From the NCBI RefSeq assembly GCF_014191495.1, contig NZ_JACHWR010000003.1, forward strand, positions 186,501-250,500: a stretch of DNA of 64,000 bases, given 5' to 3'. How positions within the stretch are numbered: the first letter of the stretch is position 1; the number at the start of each line of letters is the position of its first letter. This stretch comes from Nocardioides soli (GTDB taxonomy: Bacteria > Actinomycetota > Actinomycetes > Propionibacteriales > Nocardioidaceae). Positions 27,034 to 35,125 of the stretch are shown here, one piece after another. The notes beneath the pieces were generated by a model, which was not told where the DNA came from, searched no databases, and saw nothing but the letters and a program-made list of their open reading frames with translations. The translations under genes and the position numbers were made by a program.

Positions 27034-27738
27034 GTGGGTCCCGAGACCTTCGAGCGCCTGGGCGCGGCCAGCACGGCGACACTGCAGAACCAGCTCTTCA
27101 TCCGCGGGCTCCGCCGGACCGTGATCCAGGGGGTGCTGCCCCTCGGTCACGGTCGCCGGAACTTCGTGGCTGAGGCATTCACGCTGCGGTACATACCGGC
27201 GCGGGAGGACCTCGACACGGTCGAGTCCTTCCGGGACCCGGAGCACGCGCAGCGTGCGGCGATCGACACGATCCCCGCCGGCCAGGCGCTGGTCGTCGAT
27301 AGCCGCGGCGACGGCGCCGCCGCCTCGGCCGGCGAGATCCTGATGACCCGGCTGGCGGTGCGTGGCTGTGCCGCGTTCGTGACGGACGGCTCGGTGCGCG
27401 ACTCCCACCACATCAGCGAGATGGACATGCCCGTCTTCGTCGGGTCGGTGACCCCTACCACCAACCTGGTCCTTCACCACGCCGTGGACTTCCAGGTGCC
27501 GATCGCCTGCGGCGGGGTCGCGGTGTTCCCCGGCGACGTGCTGGTCGGCGATCCGGAGGGCGTCGTGGTGATCCCTCGTCACCTCGCCGAGGAGGTCTCA
27601 CGGGACGCCGTCGAGCAGGAGGGCCTCGAGGAGTTCCTCCTGGAGAGGGTCCGTGGCGGGGCGCCGGTCCGCGGGACCTATCCGCCCACCGCCGAGCTGC
27701 GGGCGGAGTACGACGCGCAGCGCGGAGCCCGGGGATGA
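27034..27738 (+). CDS. RraA-family protein (aldolase/decarboxylase type)
   Basis: A 234-residue protein. The RraA/HMG-aldolase core is visible: TATLQNQLFIRG at the start, SAGEILMTRLAVRGCAAFVTDGSVRD with the Arg-Asp pair near residue 120, and GDVLVGDPEGVVVIPRHLAEEV. Relatives are metal-dependent aldolases or oxaloacetate decarboxylases acting on 4-hydroxy-2-oxo acids. The start is GTG 27034 with AAGGAGG upstream. It opens a unit that runs without gaps to the dehydrogenase at 31293. Confidence 0.85.
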   Translation: MGPETFERLGAASTATLQNQLFIRGLRRTVIQGVLPLGHGRRNFVAEAFTLRYIPAREDLDTVESFRDPEHAQRAAIDTIPAGQALVVDSRGDGAAASAGEILMTRLAVRGCAAFVTDGSVRDSHHISEMDMPVFVGSVTPTTNLVLHHAVDFQVPIACGGVAVFPGDVLVGDPEGVVVIPRHLAEEVSRDAVEQEGLEEFLLERVRGGAPVRGTYPPTAELRAEYDAQRGARG

Positions 27739-28763
27739 GCCCGAACGCGCCGTTCGAGCCCTTGCGGTGCGCCGTCGTGGGCCTGGGCAGCATCGGTCGC
27801 GACCACGCCGCGATCCTCGACGCGCTGCCGGAGACCGAGCTCGTCGTCGGCTGCGACCTCGACCCGACCCGCCGGGCGGTCCTGCCCGCCGAGGTGCCGT
27901 TCGTGACCGAGGCCGACGCCGTACTCGATCGCGACGACGTGGACGCGGTCTGGGTCTGCACCCCGCAGCACCTCCACCGCGATCTGACCGTGGCCGCCCT
28001 CGAGCGCGGCCTCCATGTGTTCTCGGAGAAGCCGATCGCCCACTCGCTGGCGGATGCGGACGCGATGATCCGCGCCGCGGAGCGCTGCTCGGAGGCCGTG
28101 CTCGTGGTCGGGCACACCCTGCGCTTCCATCCCGACTTCGTGGTGGCGATGGAGGCGGTCGCCGCCGGGCAGGTCGGCGTTCCGATCCAGCTGTCCGCGC
28201 GCTGGAACACCGGTGACCACGAGGGCACGGTGATCTCCGGCCGCACGACGGTCCCTCTCGAGATGGCCATCCACGACGTGGACATCCTCCGGCAGATCGC
28301 GGGCGAGGTGCGGTCCGTCTTCGCGGTGGCATCGACGATCAGCCCCTGCGGCCCCGGCCCGGACGCCGTGGCGGGCACGCTCGAGTTCGAGTCCGGCGCG
28401 GTCGCGTCGCTGGACCACAGCTGGATCATGCCCTCGACCACCGGCATGTTCAGCGACCACCGGTTGGCGGTGTTCGGCGATCGCGGCACCGTGTACGTCG
28501 AGACGCGGCCGACGCCCGCGCAGATCTTCGGCCCGGACGGGCCGGCCTTCCCCAACACGGCCTATCGGCAGGCGAACCCGCTCATTCCCGGCGGTGCCCT
28601 GGCGACCGCGGACCGGCACTTCGTGCGCACGGTGAAGCACGGGGCCCCGTGGCCGCTGACGCTCGCCGACGCGCGTGCCGCACTGGCCATCGCGCTCGCC
28701 ATGGATCGCTCGATCGTGGAGCGTCGGCCGGTCGAGATGCGCGAGATCGAAGGAGAACGATGA
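27735..28763 (+). CDS. Gfo/Idh/MocA-family oxidoreductase
   Basis: A 342-residue NAD(P)-dependent enzyme. The nucleotide fold is CAVVGLGSIGRDHAAIL and the family catalytic motif is VFSEKPIAHSLADA (EKP with Lys). The C-terminal domain has AIHDVDILRQIAGEV with the usual His-Asp. Family members oxidise sugars, inositols or related polyols. ATG 27735 overlaps the RraA stop. The substrate is not identifiable, but the context points to a polyol- or sugar-like compound. Confidence 0.9.
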   Translation: MSPNAPFEPLRCAVVGLGSIGRDHAAILDALPETELVVGCDLDPTRRAVLPAEVPFVTEADAVLDRDDVDAVWVCTPQHLHRDLTVAALERGLHVFSEKPIAHSLADADAMIRAAERCSEAVLVVGHTLRFHPDFVVAMEAVAAGQVGVPIQLSARWNTGDHEGTVISGRTTVPLEMAIHDVDILRQIAGEVRSVFAVASTISPCGPGPDAVAGTLEFESGAVASLDHSWIMPSTTGMFSDHRLAVFGDRGTVYVETRPTPAQIFGPDGPAFPNTAYRQANPLIPGGALATADRHFVRTVKHGAPWPLTLADARAALAIALAMDRSIVERRPVEMREIEGER

Positions 28764-29881
28764 GGATCGTCGCTGTTCGCACCATTCCGGTGCACGTCCC
28801 GGTGTCGCCTCCGCGGGTCTCCGCCCTCGGGACCTTCACCGGCTATGACTACGCGATCGTGCTCGTGGAGACCGATACCGGCGTGCAGGGCATCGGGGAG
28901 ATCTCGACGCTCTGGGACGGAGCCTCCGCCGTGCAGTGCGCGATGGTCGAGAGGGTCTTCGCGCCGGCGCTGATCGGGCTGGACCCCCGGCAGGTCACCG
29001 AGGCACGTCGGCGGATGACGATGCTGAAGGAGAGCGGTCTCCCCGCCCGGGCGGGGATCGAGATGGCCCTGTTCGACCTGGTGGGCAAGGACCTCGGGGC
29101 GCCGGTCCACGACCTGCTCGGCGGTCGGACGCGCGACCGGATCACCCTGTCGAGGTCGATCCACATGTCGTCCCCGGAGGAACTGGGCGATCGGGCGCGG
29201 CAGTACGTCGCCGACGGCTTCGGGTGCGTGAAGGTCAAGGTCGGTCGTGGCATCGACGACGACGTGGCCGCGGTCCGTGCCGTCAGGGAGGCGGCGGGTC
29301 CGGGCACGCTCATCCGGGTGGACGCCAACATGGCCTGGCGGTCGGCGAAGGAGGCGACCCGCAACATCGACCTGCTGAGCGAGTTCGACCTGCACTCGGT
29401 GGAGCAGCCCCTCCCGCCGGGCAACATCGACGAGATGCGCCTGCTGAGGACGCTGTCCCGCGTACCGATCATGGCCGACGAGTCGGTGTGGGGTCCGGAG
29501 GAGGCGTGGAGCCTGCTGCGGCACGGCGCCGTCGACCTCCTGAACGTCTACGTCGCCGAGTCCGGCGGCCTGGCGGCGTCGGCGCTGATCTTCCAGATGG
29601 CTGCCTTGGCCGACGTGCGCTGCGTCATCGGAGCGATGCCCGAGCTCGGGATCGGCACGGCCGCCGCGGTCCATCTCGGCGTGTCCGTCGCCGAGCTCAC
29701 CGATCCGTGCGACGCCTCCGGTGCGATGTATCAGCAGCACGATGTCGTCCATGAGCGCTTCGACATCGCCGACGGCACGATCGCTCCGCCGCCCGGACCG
29801 GGCCTCGGCGTCACCCTTGACCTGGAGCAGGTCGAGCGCTTCGCCGTGGATCCCCTGCGGATGAACGGCGCGCTGGCGTGA
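28760..29881 (+). CDS. Enolase-superfamily (muconate-lactonising-like) enzyme with Tyr at the second-lysine position
   Basis: A 373-residue enolase-superfamily protein. The KxK motif is in CVKVKVGRG, and the metal ligands are Asp in IRVDANMAW, Glu in HSVEQPLPP and Asp/Glu in IMADESVW. At the place where most MLE-type members carry a second catalytic Lys, the sequence is DLLNVYVAESGG, that is Tyr. The enzyme should abstract an alpha-proton from a carboxylate (dehydration, epimerisation or lactonisation). RBS AAGGAG precedes ATG 28760, which overlaps the Gfo/Idh stop. Confidence 0.88.
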   Translation: MRIVAVRTIPVHVPVSPPRVSALGTFTGYDYAIVLVETDTGVQGIGEISTLWDGASAVQCAMVERVFAPALIGLDPRQVTEARRRMTMLKESGLPARAGIEMALFDLVGKDLGAPVHDLLGGRTRDRITLSRSIHMSSPEELGDRARQYVADGFGCVKVKVGRGIDDDVAAVRAVREAAGPGTLIRVDANMAWRSAKEATRNIDLLSEFDLHSVEQPLPPGNIDEMRLLRTLSRVPIMADESVWGPEEAWSLLRHGAVDLLNVYVAESGGLAASALIFQMAALADVRCVIGAMPELGIGTAAAVHLGVSVAELTDPCDASGAMYQQHDVVHERFDIADGTIAPPPGPGLGVTLDLEQVERFAVDPLRMNGALA

Positions 29882-31293
29882 CCGGCGACGACGACGTGGC
29901 AGCGGTGCTCGACGCGGCGACCGCTGCGGCTCCTTTCCTGGCGGCGCTCCCTCCGGACCGGCGTGGTCGCGGCCTCCTGGAGCTCGCGTCGGCGCTGGAG
30001 GACGCCGCCGGCGAGCTCACGGAGGCCGCGGTCGCCGACACGGGGCTGGACGCCGAGCGGCTCCGCGGGGAGATCACCCGTACCTGCACGCAGTTGCACC
30101 TGTTCGCCGACGTGCTCGCCGGAGACGACTGGCTCGGCCTCCGGGTTGACGAGGCGCAGCCGGGGCCGCCGCGGCTGCCGTCGACCGTGCGCTTCCGGAT
30201 GCCGATGGGTCCGGCTCTGGTGTACGAGGCCAGCAACTTCCCGTTCGCGTTCGGTGTGCTGGGGACCGACACGGCGGCTGCGCTGGCGGCGGGCTGTCCG
30301 GTGGTGGTGAAGACCCATCCGGGTCACCTGGCGACGTCGGCCAGGACGCTGGAGATCGCTTCGGAGATCCTCGGCCGGCTGGAGTGGCCCGACGGCGCCC
30401 TCGGGGCGCTGCACACCGAGGACGGAGCGGTCGCGGCGATGGCCGACACCCGGGTCCGCGTGGCGACCTTCACGGGGTCACTGGCAGCGGGGCGGGCGCT
30501 GTTCGACATCGCGGCCCTGCGGGCCGACCCGCTGCCGTTCTACGCCGAGATGGGCAGCGTGAATCCGGTCTTCGTCCTCCCGGAAGCGGCGCGGACCCGG
30601 GGCCGGGAGATCGCCGAGGGACTGGCGGGCTCGTTCGGGCCGAGCGGGGGCCAGCTCTGCACCAAGCCCGGGTTGGTGTTCGTGCCCCGCGACAGTGCCC
30701 TGGAGGCCGCCATCGCCGACGCCGTCCGCGACGTGCCTGCGGCCCGGCTCCTGACCGAGCGCATCAGCACGATGTACCGCGCCACCAGGACGGCACTGAT
30801 CTCCCTCGACTCGACCGAGGTGCTCGCGACCGGTCGGCGCGGCGGTGCGGGGGAGGTGGAGGCGACCGCCCTCGCCGTCGACCTGCACGCCCTCGACGCA
30901 CCGGGGTCTCCCTATCTCGAGGAGTGCTTCGGCCCCCTTGTCGTCGTGGTGCGGTACGACGACGTGGCAGAGCTATCCGCGGCGGCCGCCCGGATCCCGG
31001 GCTCCCTCACGGCGTCCGTCCACGCGGCCGACGGCGAGGAGTCCGGCGGCGACCTCGTGCGGCTGCTGGCCGACCGGGTCGGCCGACTGGTGTGGAACGG
31101 CTGGCCGACCGGGCTGCGGGTCGGCCAGGCGACCCACCACGGCGGTCCCTACCCGGCGACGTCCTCCGCACAGTTCACCTCGGTCGGAGCTCCGGCCATC
31201 GACCGGTTCCTCCGGCCGGTCGCCTATCAGGGCGTCCCGGACGAGGCCCTGCCCGGCCACGTGCGAGCCGCCCTCGTGCGCCTGCGGGGATAG
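29878..31293 (+). CDS. Aldehyde dehydrogenase, 2-ketoglutarate-semialdehyde type
   Basis: A 471-residue aldehyde dehydrogenase. The nucleophile Cys is in SGGQLCTKPGLVFVPR and the base Glu in FYAEMGSVNPVFVL; both motifs are those of 2-ketoglutarate-semialdehyde (2,5-dioxovalerate) dehydrogenases from sugar-acid and hydroxyproline pathways. If that holds, the cluster would feed 2-oxoglutarate into the TCA cycle. GTG 29878 overlaps the enolase-type gene. The family likeness is recognised by motif only; the substrate is inferred. Confidence 0.87.
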   Translation: MTGDDDVAAVLDAATAAAPFLAALPPDRRGRGLLELASALEDAAGELTEAAVADTGLDAERLRGEITRTCTQLHLFADVLAGDDWLGLRVDEAQPGPPRLPSTVRFRMPMGPALVYEASNFPFAFGVLGTDTAAALAAGCPVVVKTHPGHLATSARTLEIASEILGRLEWPDGALGALHTEDGAVAAMADTRVRVATFTGSLAAGRALFDIAALRADPLPFYAEMGSVNPVFVLPEAARTRGREIAEGLAGSFGPSGGQLCTKPGLVFVPRDSALEAAIADAVRDVPAARLLTERISTMYRATRTALISLDSTEVLATGRRGGAGEVEATALAVDLHALDAPGSPYLEECFGPLVVVVRYDDVAELSAAAARIPGSLTASVHAADGEESGGDLVRLLADRVGRLVWNGWPTGLRVGQATHHGGPYPATSSAQFTSVGAPAIDRFLRPVAYQGVPDEALPGHVRAALVRLRG

Positions 31294-31374
31294 CGATTCC
31301 TGCCCGGACGACGGTCCGAACCCATCCCTTACAATCGCCGCGGCACCCATTGCTGCGCTCAGATCGGAGAATCC

Positions 31375-32145
31375 ATGACCGCGAGCTCCGGCATGCAGAA
31401 TGCGACGCGGGTCGTCCAGACGATCGAGTACCTGGCGGAGCACGGGAGCGGACGGATCGAGGACATCGCCGACCTGCTCGGGGTCCACAAGTCGAGCGCG
31501 TCACGGCTGCTGGCGACGCTGCGGACCTGTGGCTGGGTGGTCTCGAACCCGAGCCGCACGCGTTTCACCCTCGGGCCGCGGCTCGTCCGGATCGGTCAGG
31601 CGGCGTTGCCCGAGGTGCAGATCGAGCGGGCGATCCAGCTGGCCACGGACCTGCGTGAGCTGACCGACGAGACGGTGCACGTCTCCGTCCCCGATCCGAG
31701 CAGTCATCAGATGGTCGTCGTCGCCCGGGTGGACAGCAAGGACCCGTTGCGGGTGACCCAGCCCGTGGGCTCCTTCGACCCGTTGCACTCCACGGCGGTC
31801 GGCAAGGTCTACCTGGCCTCGCTCACCCCCGAGGAGCTCGAGCGGGAGTTCGAGGAGATGGGGACCCTGGACAGGTACGCGTCGCAGACGATCACCAGCA
31901 AGAAGCGCCTGCTCCGCGACCTCGAGCTGGTGCGCACTCGGGGCTACGCGCTCAACCTGGGGGAGTCCCGGCTCGGCATCGCCGCCGCGGCGGTCCTGCT
32001 CCGCTTCTCCGAGTACGGCTCGGTCGTGGCGTTGTCGATCACCGGTCCGGCCAGCCGGTGGACCGCCGAGGCGATCGAGTCCGCGATGCCCAGCGTCCTC
32101 AAGTACGTCGACCAGTACCGGGTCCGGTTCGACTCCGACTCCTGA
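31375..32145 (+). CDS. IclR-family regulator
   Basis: A 256-residue regulator. The winged helix is GRIEDIADLLGVHKSSASRLLATLRTCGWV (residues about 22-52), followed by the IclR effector domain with VTQPVGSFDPLHSTAVGKVYLASL and GYALNLGESRLGIAAAAVLL. It lies in the centre of the catabolic cluster, between the dehydrogenase and the divergent hydrolase genes, and is the best candidate for the ligand of the TGCG..AACGCA sites. The upstream region shares the 10-mer TGCGCTCAGA with the ridA promoter region. Confidence 0.92.
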   Translation: MTASSGMQNATRVVQTIEYLAEHGSGRIEDIADLLGVHKSSASRLLATLRTCGWVVSNPSRTRFTLGPRLVRIGQAALPEVQIERAIQLATDLRELTDETVHVSVPDPSSHQMVVVARVDSKDPLRVTQPVGSFDPLHSTAVGKVYLASLTPEELEREFEEMGTLDRYASQTITSKKRLLRDLELVRTRGYALNLGESRLGIAAAAVLLRFSEYGSVVALSITGPASRWTAEAIESAMPSVLKYVDQYRVRFDSDS

Positions 32146-32158
32146 GCCCGGCGGCCCG

Positions 32159-32956
32159 TCAGCCGATCCGGCCGCCGGGGTAGCGGTCGAACACCCGCGG
32201 TTCGTGGATCGGGACGATGTGCTGCGCCGAGCGCAGGGTGCGCGCGTAGGCGGTCAGGCCTTCGTCGATGCTCTCGTTGAGCCCGAGCATCCGGCCGTCC
32301 TCGACGTTCGCGTAGTAGAAGAAGGCGTCCGAGACCGCCACGGTGCCGTCCGGGGTGTCGATCTCGACGACGACCGACTCGCGGTGATGGGTGCCGGCCC
32401 ACCATGTCCGGAGCCCATCCGCCACCTCGTGCTCGTCGTCGAGCAGCCGGACGCGGTCCCACGAGTCCGTGACGAGGTCGACCAGGGTGGACTGCGGGAA
32501 CTTGCGCCAGCGCTTGTCGTGCGGGTGGTCGTGGACCGTGTGGAGGTGCACCCAGCCGGTCCGGGACAGGTAGATCTCCGCCTTCTGGAACAGGTGGAGC
32601 GTGCCCGTCGTGTAGAGCTCGAAGGGCGTCAGGATGACGGTGTCCACGTCGTCGGGCTCCAGGCCGTGAGCGGCCAGTGCCGCGACCATGTGGTGACGCG
32701 GCTCGCGATCGAGGTCGCCGGCCGGCGCGTCGTGCAGGTACCGCATCCGCGGGAAGAGCCGCTCGACCACCTCGGTCGTCTCCGGCGGTGAGGTGTTGAT
32801 CAGCACGGTGCGGGCCGCGCTCCGGGCCAGCACGGCGTTGAACGCCAGCGGGACCATCTCGTCCCATGCGTCGTTCCAGAAGGCCTGGGGTCCCCGGATC
32901 AGGGACTGACCGAGATCGAGGACCTGGACGGACCAGGCCGGGGTGGTCGCGCTCAT
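32159..32956 (-). CDS. Metallo-beta-lactamase-fold protein lacking the HxHxDH motif
   Basis: A 265-residue protein whose layout matches metallo-beta-lactamase-fold hydrolases: ARTVLINTSPPE, then DVDTVILTPFELYTTGTLHLFQKAEIYLSR, WWAGTHHRESVVVEID, VAVSDAFFYYANVE and IVPIHEP. The position of the metal-binding LTHxHxDHxG is occupied by LTPFELYTTG, so the main ligands His, His, Asp, His are gone while the later His and Asp remain. It may be inactive, bind another metal, or serve as a binding protein. ATG 32956 follows CAGGAG; GTG 32962 is an alternative. It is divergent from the creatininase-family gene. Confidence 0.8.
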   Translation of the reverse strand: MSATTPAWSVQVLDLGQSLIRGPQAFWNDAWDEMVPLAFNAVLARSAARTVLINTSPPETTEVVERLFPRMRYLHDAPAGDLDREPRHHMVAALAAHGLEPDDVDTVILTPFELYTTGTLHLFQKAEIYLSRTGWVHLHTVHDHPHDKRWRKFPQSTLVDLVTDSWDRVRLLDDEHEVADGLRTWWAGTHHRESVVVEIDTPDGTVAVSDAFFYYANVEDGRMLGLNESIDEGLTAYARTLRSAQHIVPIHEPRVFDRYPGGRIG

Positions 32957-33004
32957 CTGCACTCCTGACGTCGATGCGTTCAGAACATCGGCATTGCGAA
33001 TCCC

Positions 33005-33032
33005 TTGACACCGGGCATTACACCAGTATTGA
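33005..33032 (+). promoter_or_regulatory. Promoter of the creatininase-family/ABC transporter operon
   Basis: TTGACA (33005-33010) and TATTGA (33027-33032) with a 16-bp spacer. The predicted start would be near 33039, placing the TGCG..AACGCA palindrome at 33058-33074 in the early transcribed region, a repressing position. The hexamers are seen; usage is inferred. Confidence 0.6.
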
Positions 33033-33057
33033 CTGCTGTCGCGCTAGCCACATCGGC

Positions 33058-33074
33058 GATGCGCTTAACGCAAC
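33058..33074. promoter_or_regulatory. Operator-like palindrome C (TGCG/AACGCA)
   Basis: GATGCGCTTAACGCAAC, 20 bp before the creatininase-family start. The core TGCGCTTAACGCA matches palindrome A at 11 of 13 positions. A further half-like copy GATGCGTT stands at 32973 just before the divergent hydrolase gene. Confidence 0.65.
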
Positions 33075-33093
33075 GAAGAGGCGGTGGTGGGCG

Positions 33094-33903
33094 ATGACAT
33101 CCACGACTGGCCCGAGGGGGTGGGCGCTGGCCGAGCATCGCCGCGAGACGCTCGTGGAGCGGGCGGCCGCCGGTGCCGTCCTGGTGCTCCCGGTCGGCGC
33201 CATCGAGCAGCACGGCCCGCACCTCCCGGTGTGGACCGACGCGCTGATCGCCACGCACGTGGCGGAGCGGGCGGCGGCGGCGCTCGACGGCACCCCCGAC
33301 GTCCTGGTCGCGCCGACCTTCAGCTTCGGCTCCTCCGACCACCACCTGCCCTTCGGCGGCACCCTGTCGATGCGCACCCGCACCCTGATGGACGCGCTCA
33401 CCGACCTGGGTCGGTCCGCGGTGGACTCCGGGTTCCGGCGTCTGTACCTCCTCAACGGCCACGGGGGCAACGACGAGATCGTGCAGCTGGTCGCCCGGGA
33501 CCTGGCCTTGCAGCTGCCCGTGCACGCCGGCTGCAGCTCGTGGTGGAAGCTCGTCGAGAAGCAGGTGCGCGGCTCCGGGCTGGCGGCGGCCGCGAGCCGG
33601 ATCCCCGGGCATGCCGGCGCCTTCGAGTCCGCGGTGATGCAGACGCTCCGGCCCGACCTCGTGGGCGACTTCCCGGCCGAGCAGCCGGAGCCCGAGAGCA
33701 AGAGGCAGCTCAGCCGCCTCGAGATGCACCAGGCCTGGATCCGAGCCGACGGCTACACGGACTCCCCAGGCTCCCTTTCCGCTGCCGACGGTGCCGCGAT
33801 CCTGCGCATCGCCGTCGACGCCGTGGCCACGGAGATCCGGCGCTTCTGCGCCCTGGCTGACCAGAATTCGCTTCCGACCGAGGAGACCCGTACCCGTGAC
33901 TGA
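33094..33903 (+). CDS. Creatininase-family amidohydrolase
   Basis: A 269-residue enzyme. Metal ligands are in VLPVGAIEQHGPHLPVWTDALIA (Glu, His, Asp), the NGHGGN motif is present, and a last Glu is in GHAGAFESAVM. The family opens cyclic amides or lactams and also acts on formamides; members occur in creatinine, inositol and pterin/flavin pathways. It starts the second operon of the cluster and overlaps the M20 gene by eight bases. ATG 33094 is the best start but has only a weak ribosome site. Confidence 0.88.
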   Translation: MTSTTGPRGWALAEHRRETLVERAAAGAVLVLPVGAIEQHGPHLPVWTDALIATHVAERAAAALDGTPDVLVAPTFSFGSSDHHLPFGGTLSMRTRTLMDALTDLGRSAVDSGFRRLYLLNGHGGNDEIVQLVARDLALQLPVHAGCSSWWKLVEKQVRGSGLAAAASRIPGHAGAFESAVMQTLRPDLVGDFPAEQPEPESKRQLSRLEMHQAWIRADGYTDSPGSLSAADGAAILRIAVDAVATEIRRFCALADQNSLPTEETRTRD

Positions 33904-35044
33904 ACTCGTGCTGCCCAAGATCGACGCCGACCAGGTGGTCGCCCTCGCGTCCGAGCTGACCGCCATCCCGTCGCAGGCGTCCAACGAGCTGGCCGTCGCC
34001 GAGGTCGTCTACCGCGAGCTGAACCATCCGCGGGTCGAGCTGCACATCGAGGAGGTCGTCAAGGGACGGGCGAACGTCGTGGCCCGCGTGCGCGGCGGCG
34101 GCGAGCGGCCGCCTCTGGTGCTCAGTGGTCACCTGGACGCCTCGGTCTCCGAGCGGTGGAGCAGGGACCCGTACCAGCCCTGGGTCCAGGACGGTCGGCT
34201 CTACGGCGCCGGCGTCGACGACATGAAGGCCGGCGTGGCTGCGATGGTCTTGGCGGTCCGCGCGGCGGCGGACCACCGGGTCCCGATGCGGGGCGATCTC
34301 ATCCTCCACGCCGTCATGCACCACGACACCATCGGGCTGGGGGAGAAGTACGTCCTCGCCAGCGAAGGCCCTCACGAGGGCTACGCCATCTGCGGCGAGC
34401 CGAGCTCGCTGGACATCAACACCGCGAACGGCGGCGCGCTCAAGTTCTCGGTGCTCTTCCGGGGGGAGACCGCGCACGTGTCCCGTCTCGAGGGTGCCCG
34501 CGACGCGCTCGGCGCCGCCGTATCCGCGTACGGCGCCGTGCAGCAGATGGAGCTGCCGTTCGAGCCGTGTGATCGGCTCCCGCACCTGCCGCGCAAGGTC
34601 ATCGGACGGCTCTCGGGCGGCTTCGACCCCGGCAAGGTGGCCGAGGTGGCAGAGTTCCACGGAGACATCCGCACGGTCCCCGGCATGCGGCGCGAGGACA
34701 TCAAGCGGGCCATCCAGGAGGTCGTGCACGATGCCTGCCCCGCCGATGTCGACATCGACGTGCGCATCACGGCGGTGCAGCGGCCGTTCCTCGGGCCGGA
34801 GAGCGGACACCTGATCGACACGATCCGACGTGCGCACACCGATGTCCGCGGCGTCGAGCCGCGGGTCACGAGCCGACTGCCGATCCAGGCGTTCGTCACG
34901 GACGCCGCGGACCTGGCCCACCAGGGCCTGGAGACGGTCGTGTACGGCCCGGGCGACTGGCACTTCGGACCCGACCAGTCGATCGACATCGCCGAGCTCG
35001 TCGACTCCTCACGCATCTATCTCGCAGTAGCGGCGGCCCTGTGA
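33896..35044 (+). CDS. M20-family peptidase-like protein with altered catalytic Glu pair
   Basis: A 382-residue protein of the ArgE/DapE/M20 type. Metal ligands His and Asp are in LVLSGHLDAS and YGAGVDDMKAG, a later acidic ligand in GYAICGEPSS and the last His in GDWHFGPDQS. Where relatives have the DEE-x-G-GLG segment with the catalytic base and a bridging Glu, this protein reads AVMHHDTIGLG, so both Glu are replaced (His and Asp). It may still hydrolyse an amide with different chemistry. GTG 33896 has GAGGAG upstream. Confidence 0.82.
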   Translation: MTELVLPKIDADQVVALASELTAIPSQASNELAVAEVVYRELNHPRVELHIEEVVKGRANVVARVRGGGERPPLVLSGHLDASVSERWSRDPYQPWVQDGRLYGAGVDDMKAGVAAMVLAVRAAADHRVPMRGDLILHAVMHHDTIGLGEKYVLASEGPHEGYAICGEPSSLDINTANGGALKFSVLFRGETAHVSRLEGARDALGAAVSAYGAVQQMELPFEPCDRLPHLPRKVIGRLSGGFDPGKVAEVAEFHGDIRTVPGMRREDIKRAIQEVVHDACPADVDIDVRITAVQRPFLGPESGHLIDTIRRAHTDVRGVEPRVTSRLPIQAFVTDAADLAHQGLETVVYGPGDWHFGPDQSIDIAELVDSSRIYLAVAAAL

Positions 35045-35079
35045 CCACCGCCGGCCTCCGACTCGGGCGGCCAACCCGG

Positions 35080-35101
35080 TCCTGCAGACCCCTCTGCAGG
35101 A
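35080..35101. repeat. Perfect inverted repeat before the binding-protein gene
   Basis: TCCTGCAGA-CCCC-TCTGCAGGA: nine-base-pair arms and a four-base loop, 25 bp upstream of ATG 35126. It could be a hairpin that protects or limits the mRNA so that the binding protein is made in excess, or a DNA operator. There is no T-run, so it is not a classical terminator. Confidence 0.7.
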
Positions 35102-35125
35102 TTCCCTTGATGAGAGGTTGAACCC

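Noticed and set aside
33042-33052. TAGCCACAT near the creatininase-family promoter resembling half of the operator at 2571
   Set aside because: Only one half-site of nine bases, with no symmetric partner; judged chance.
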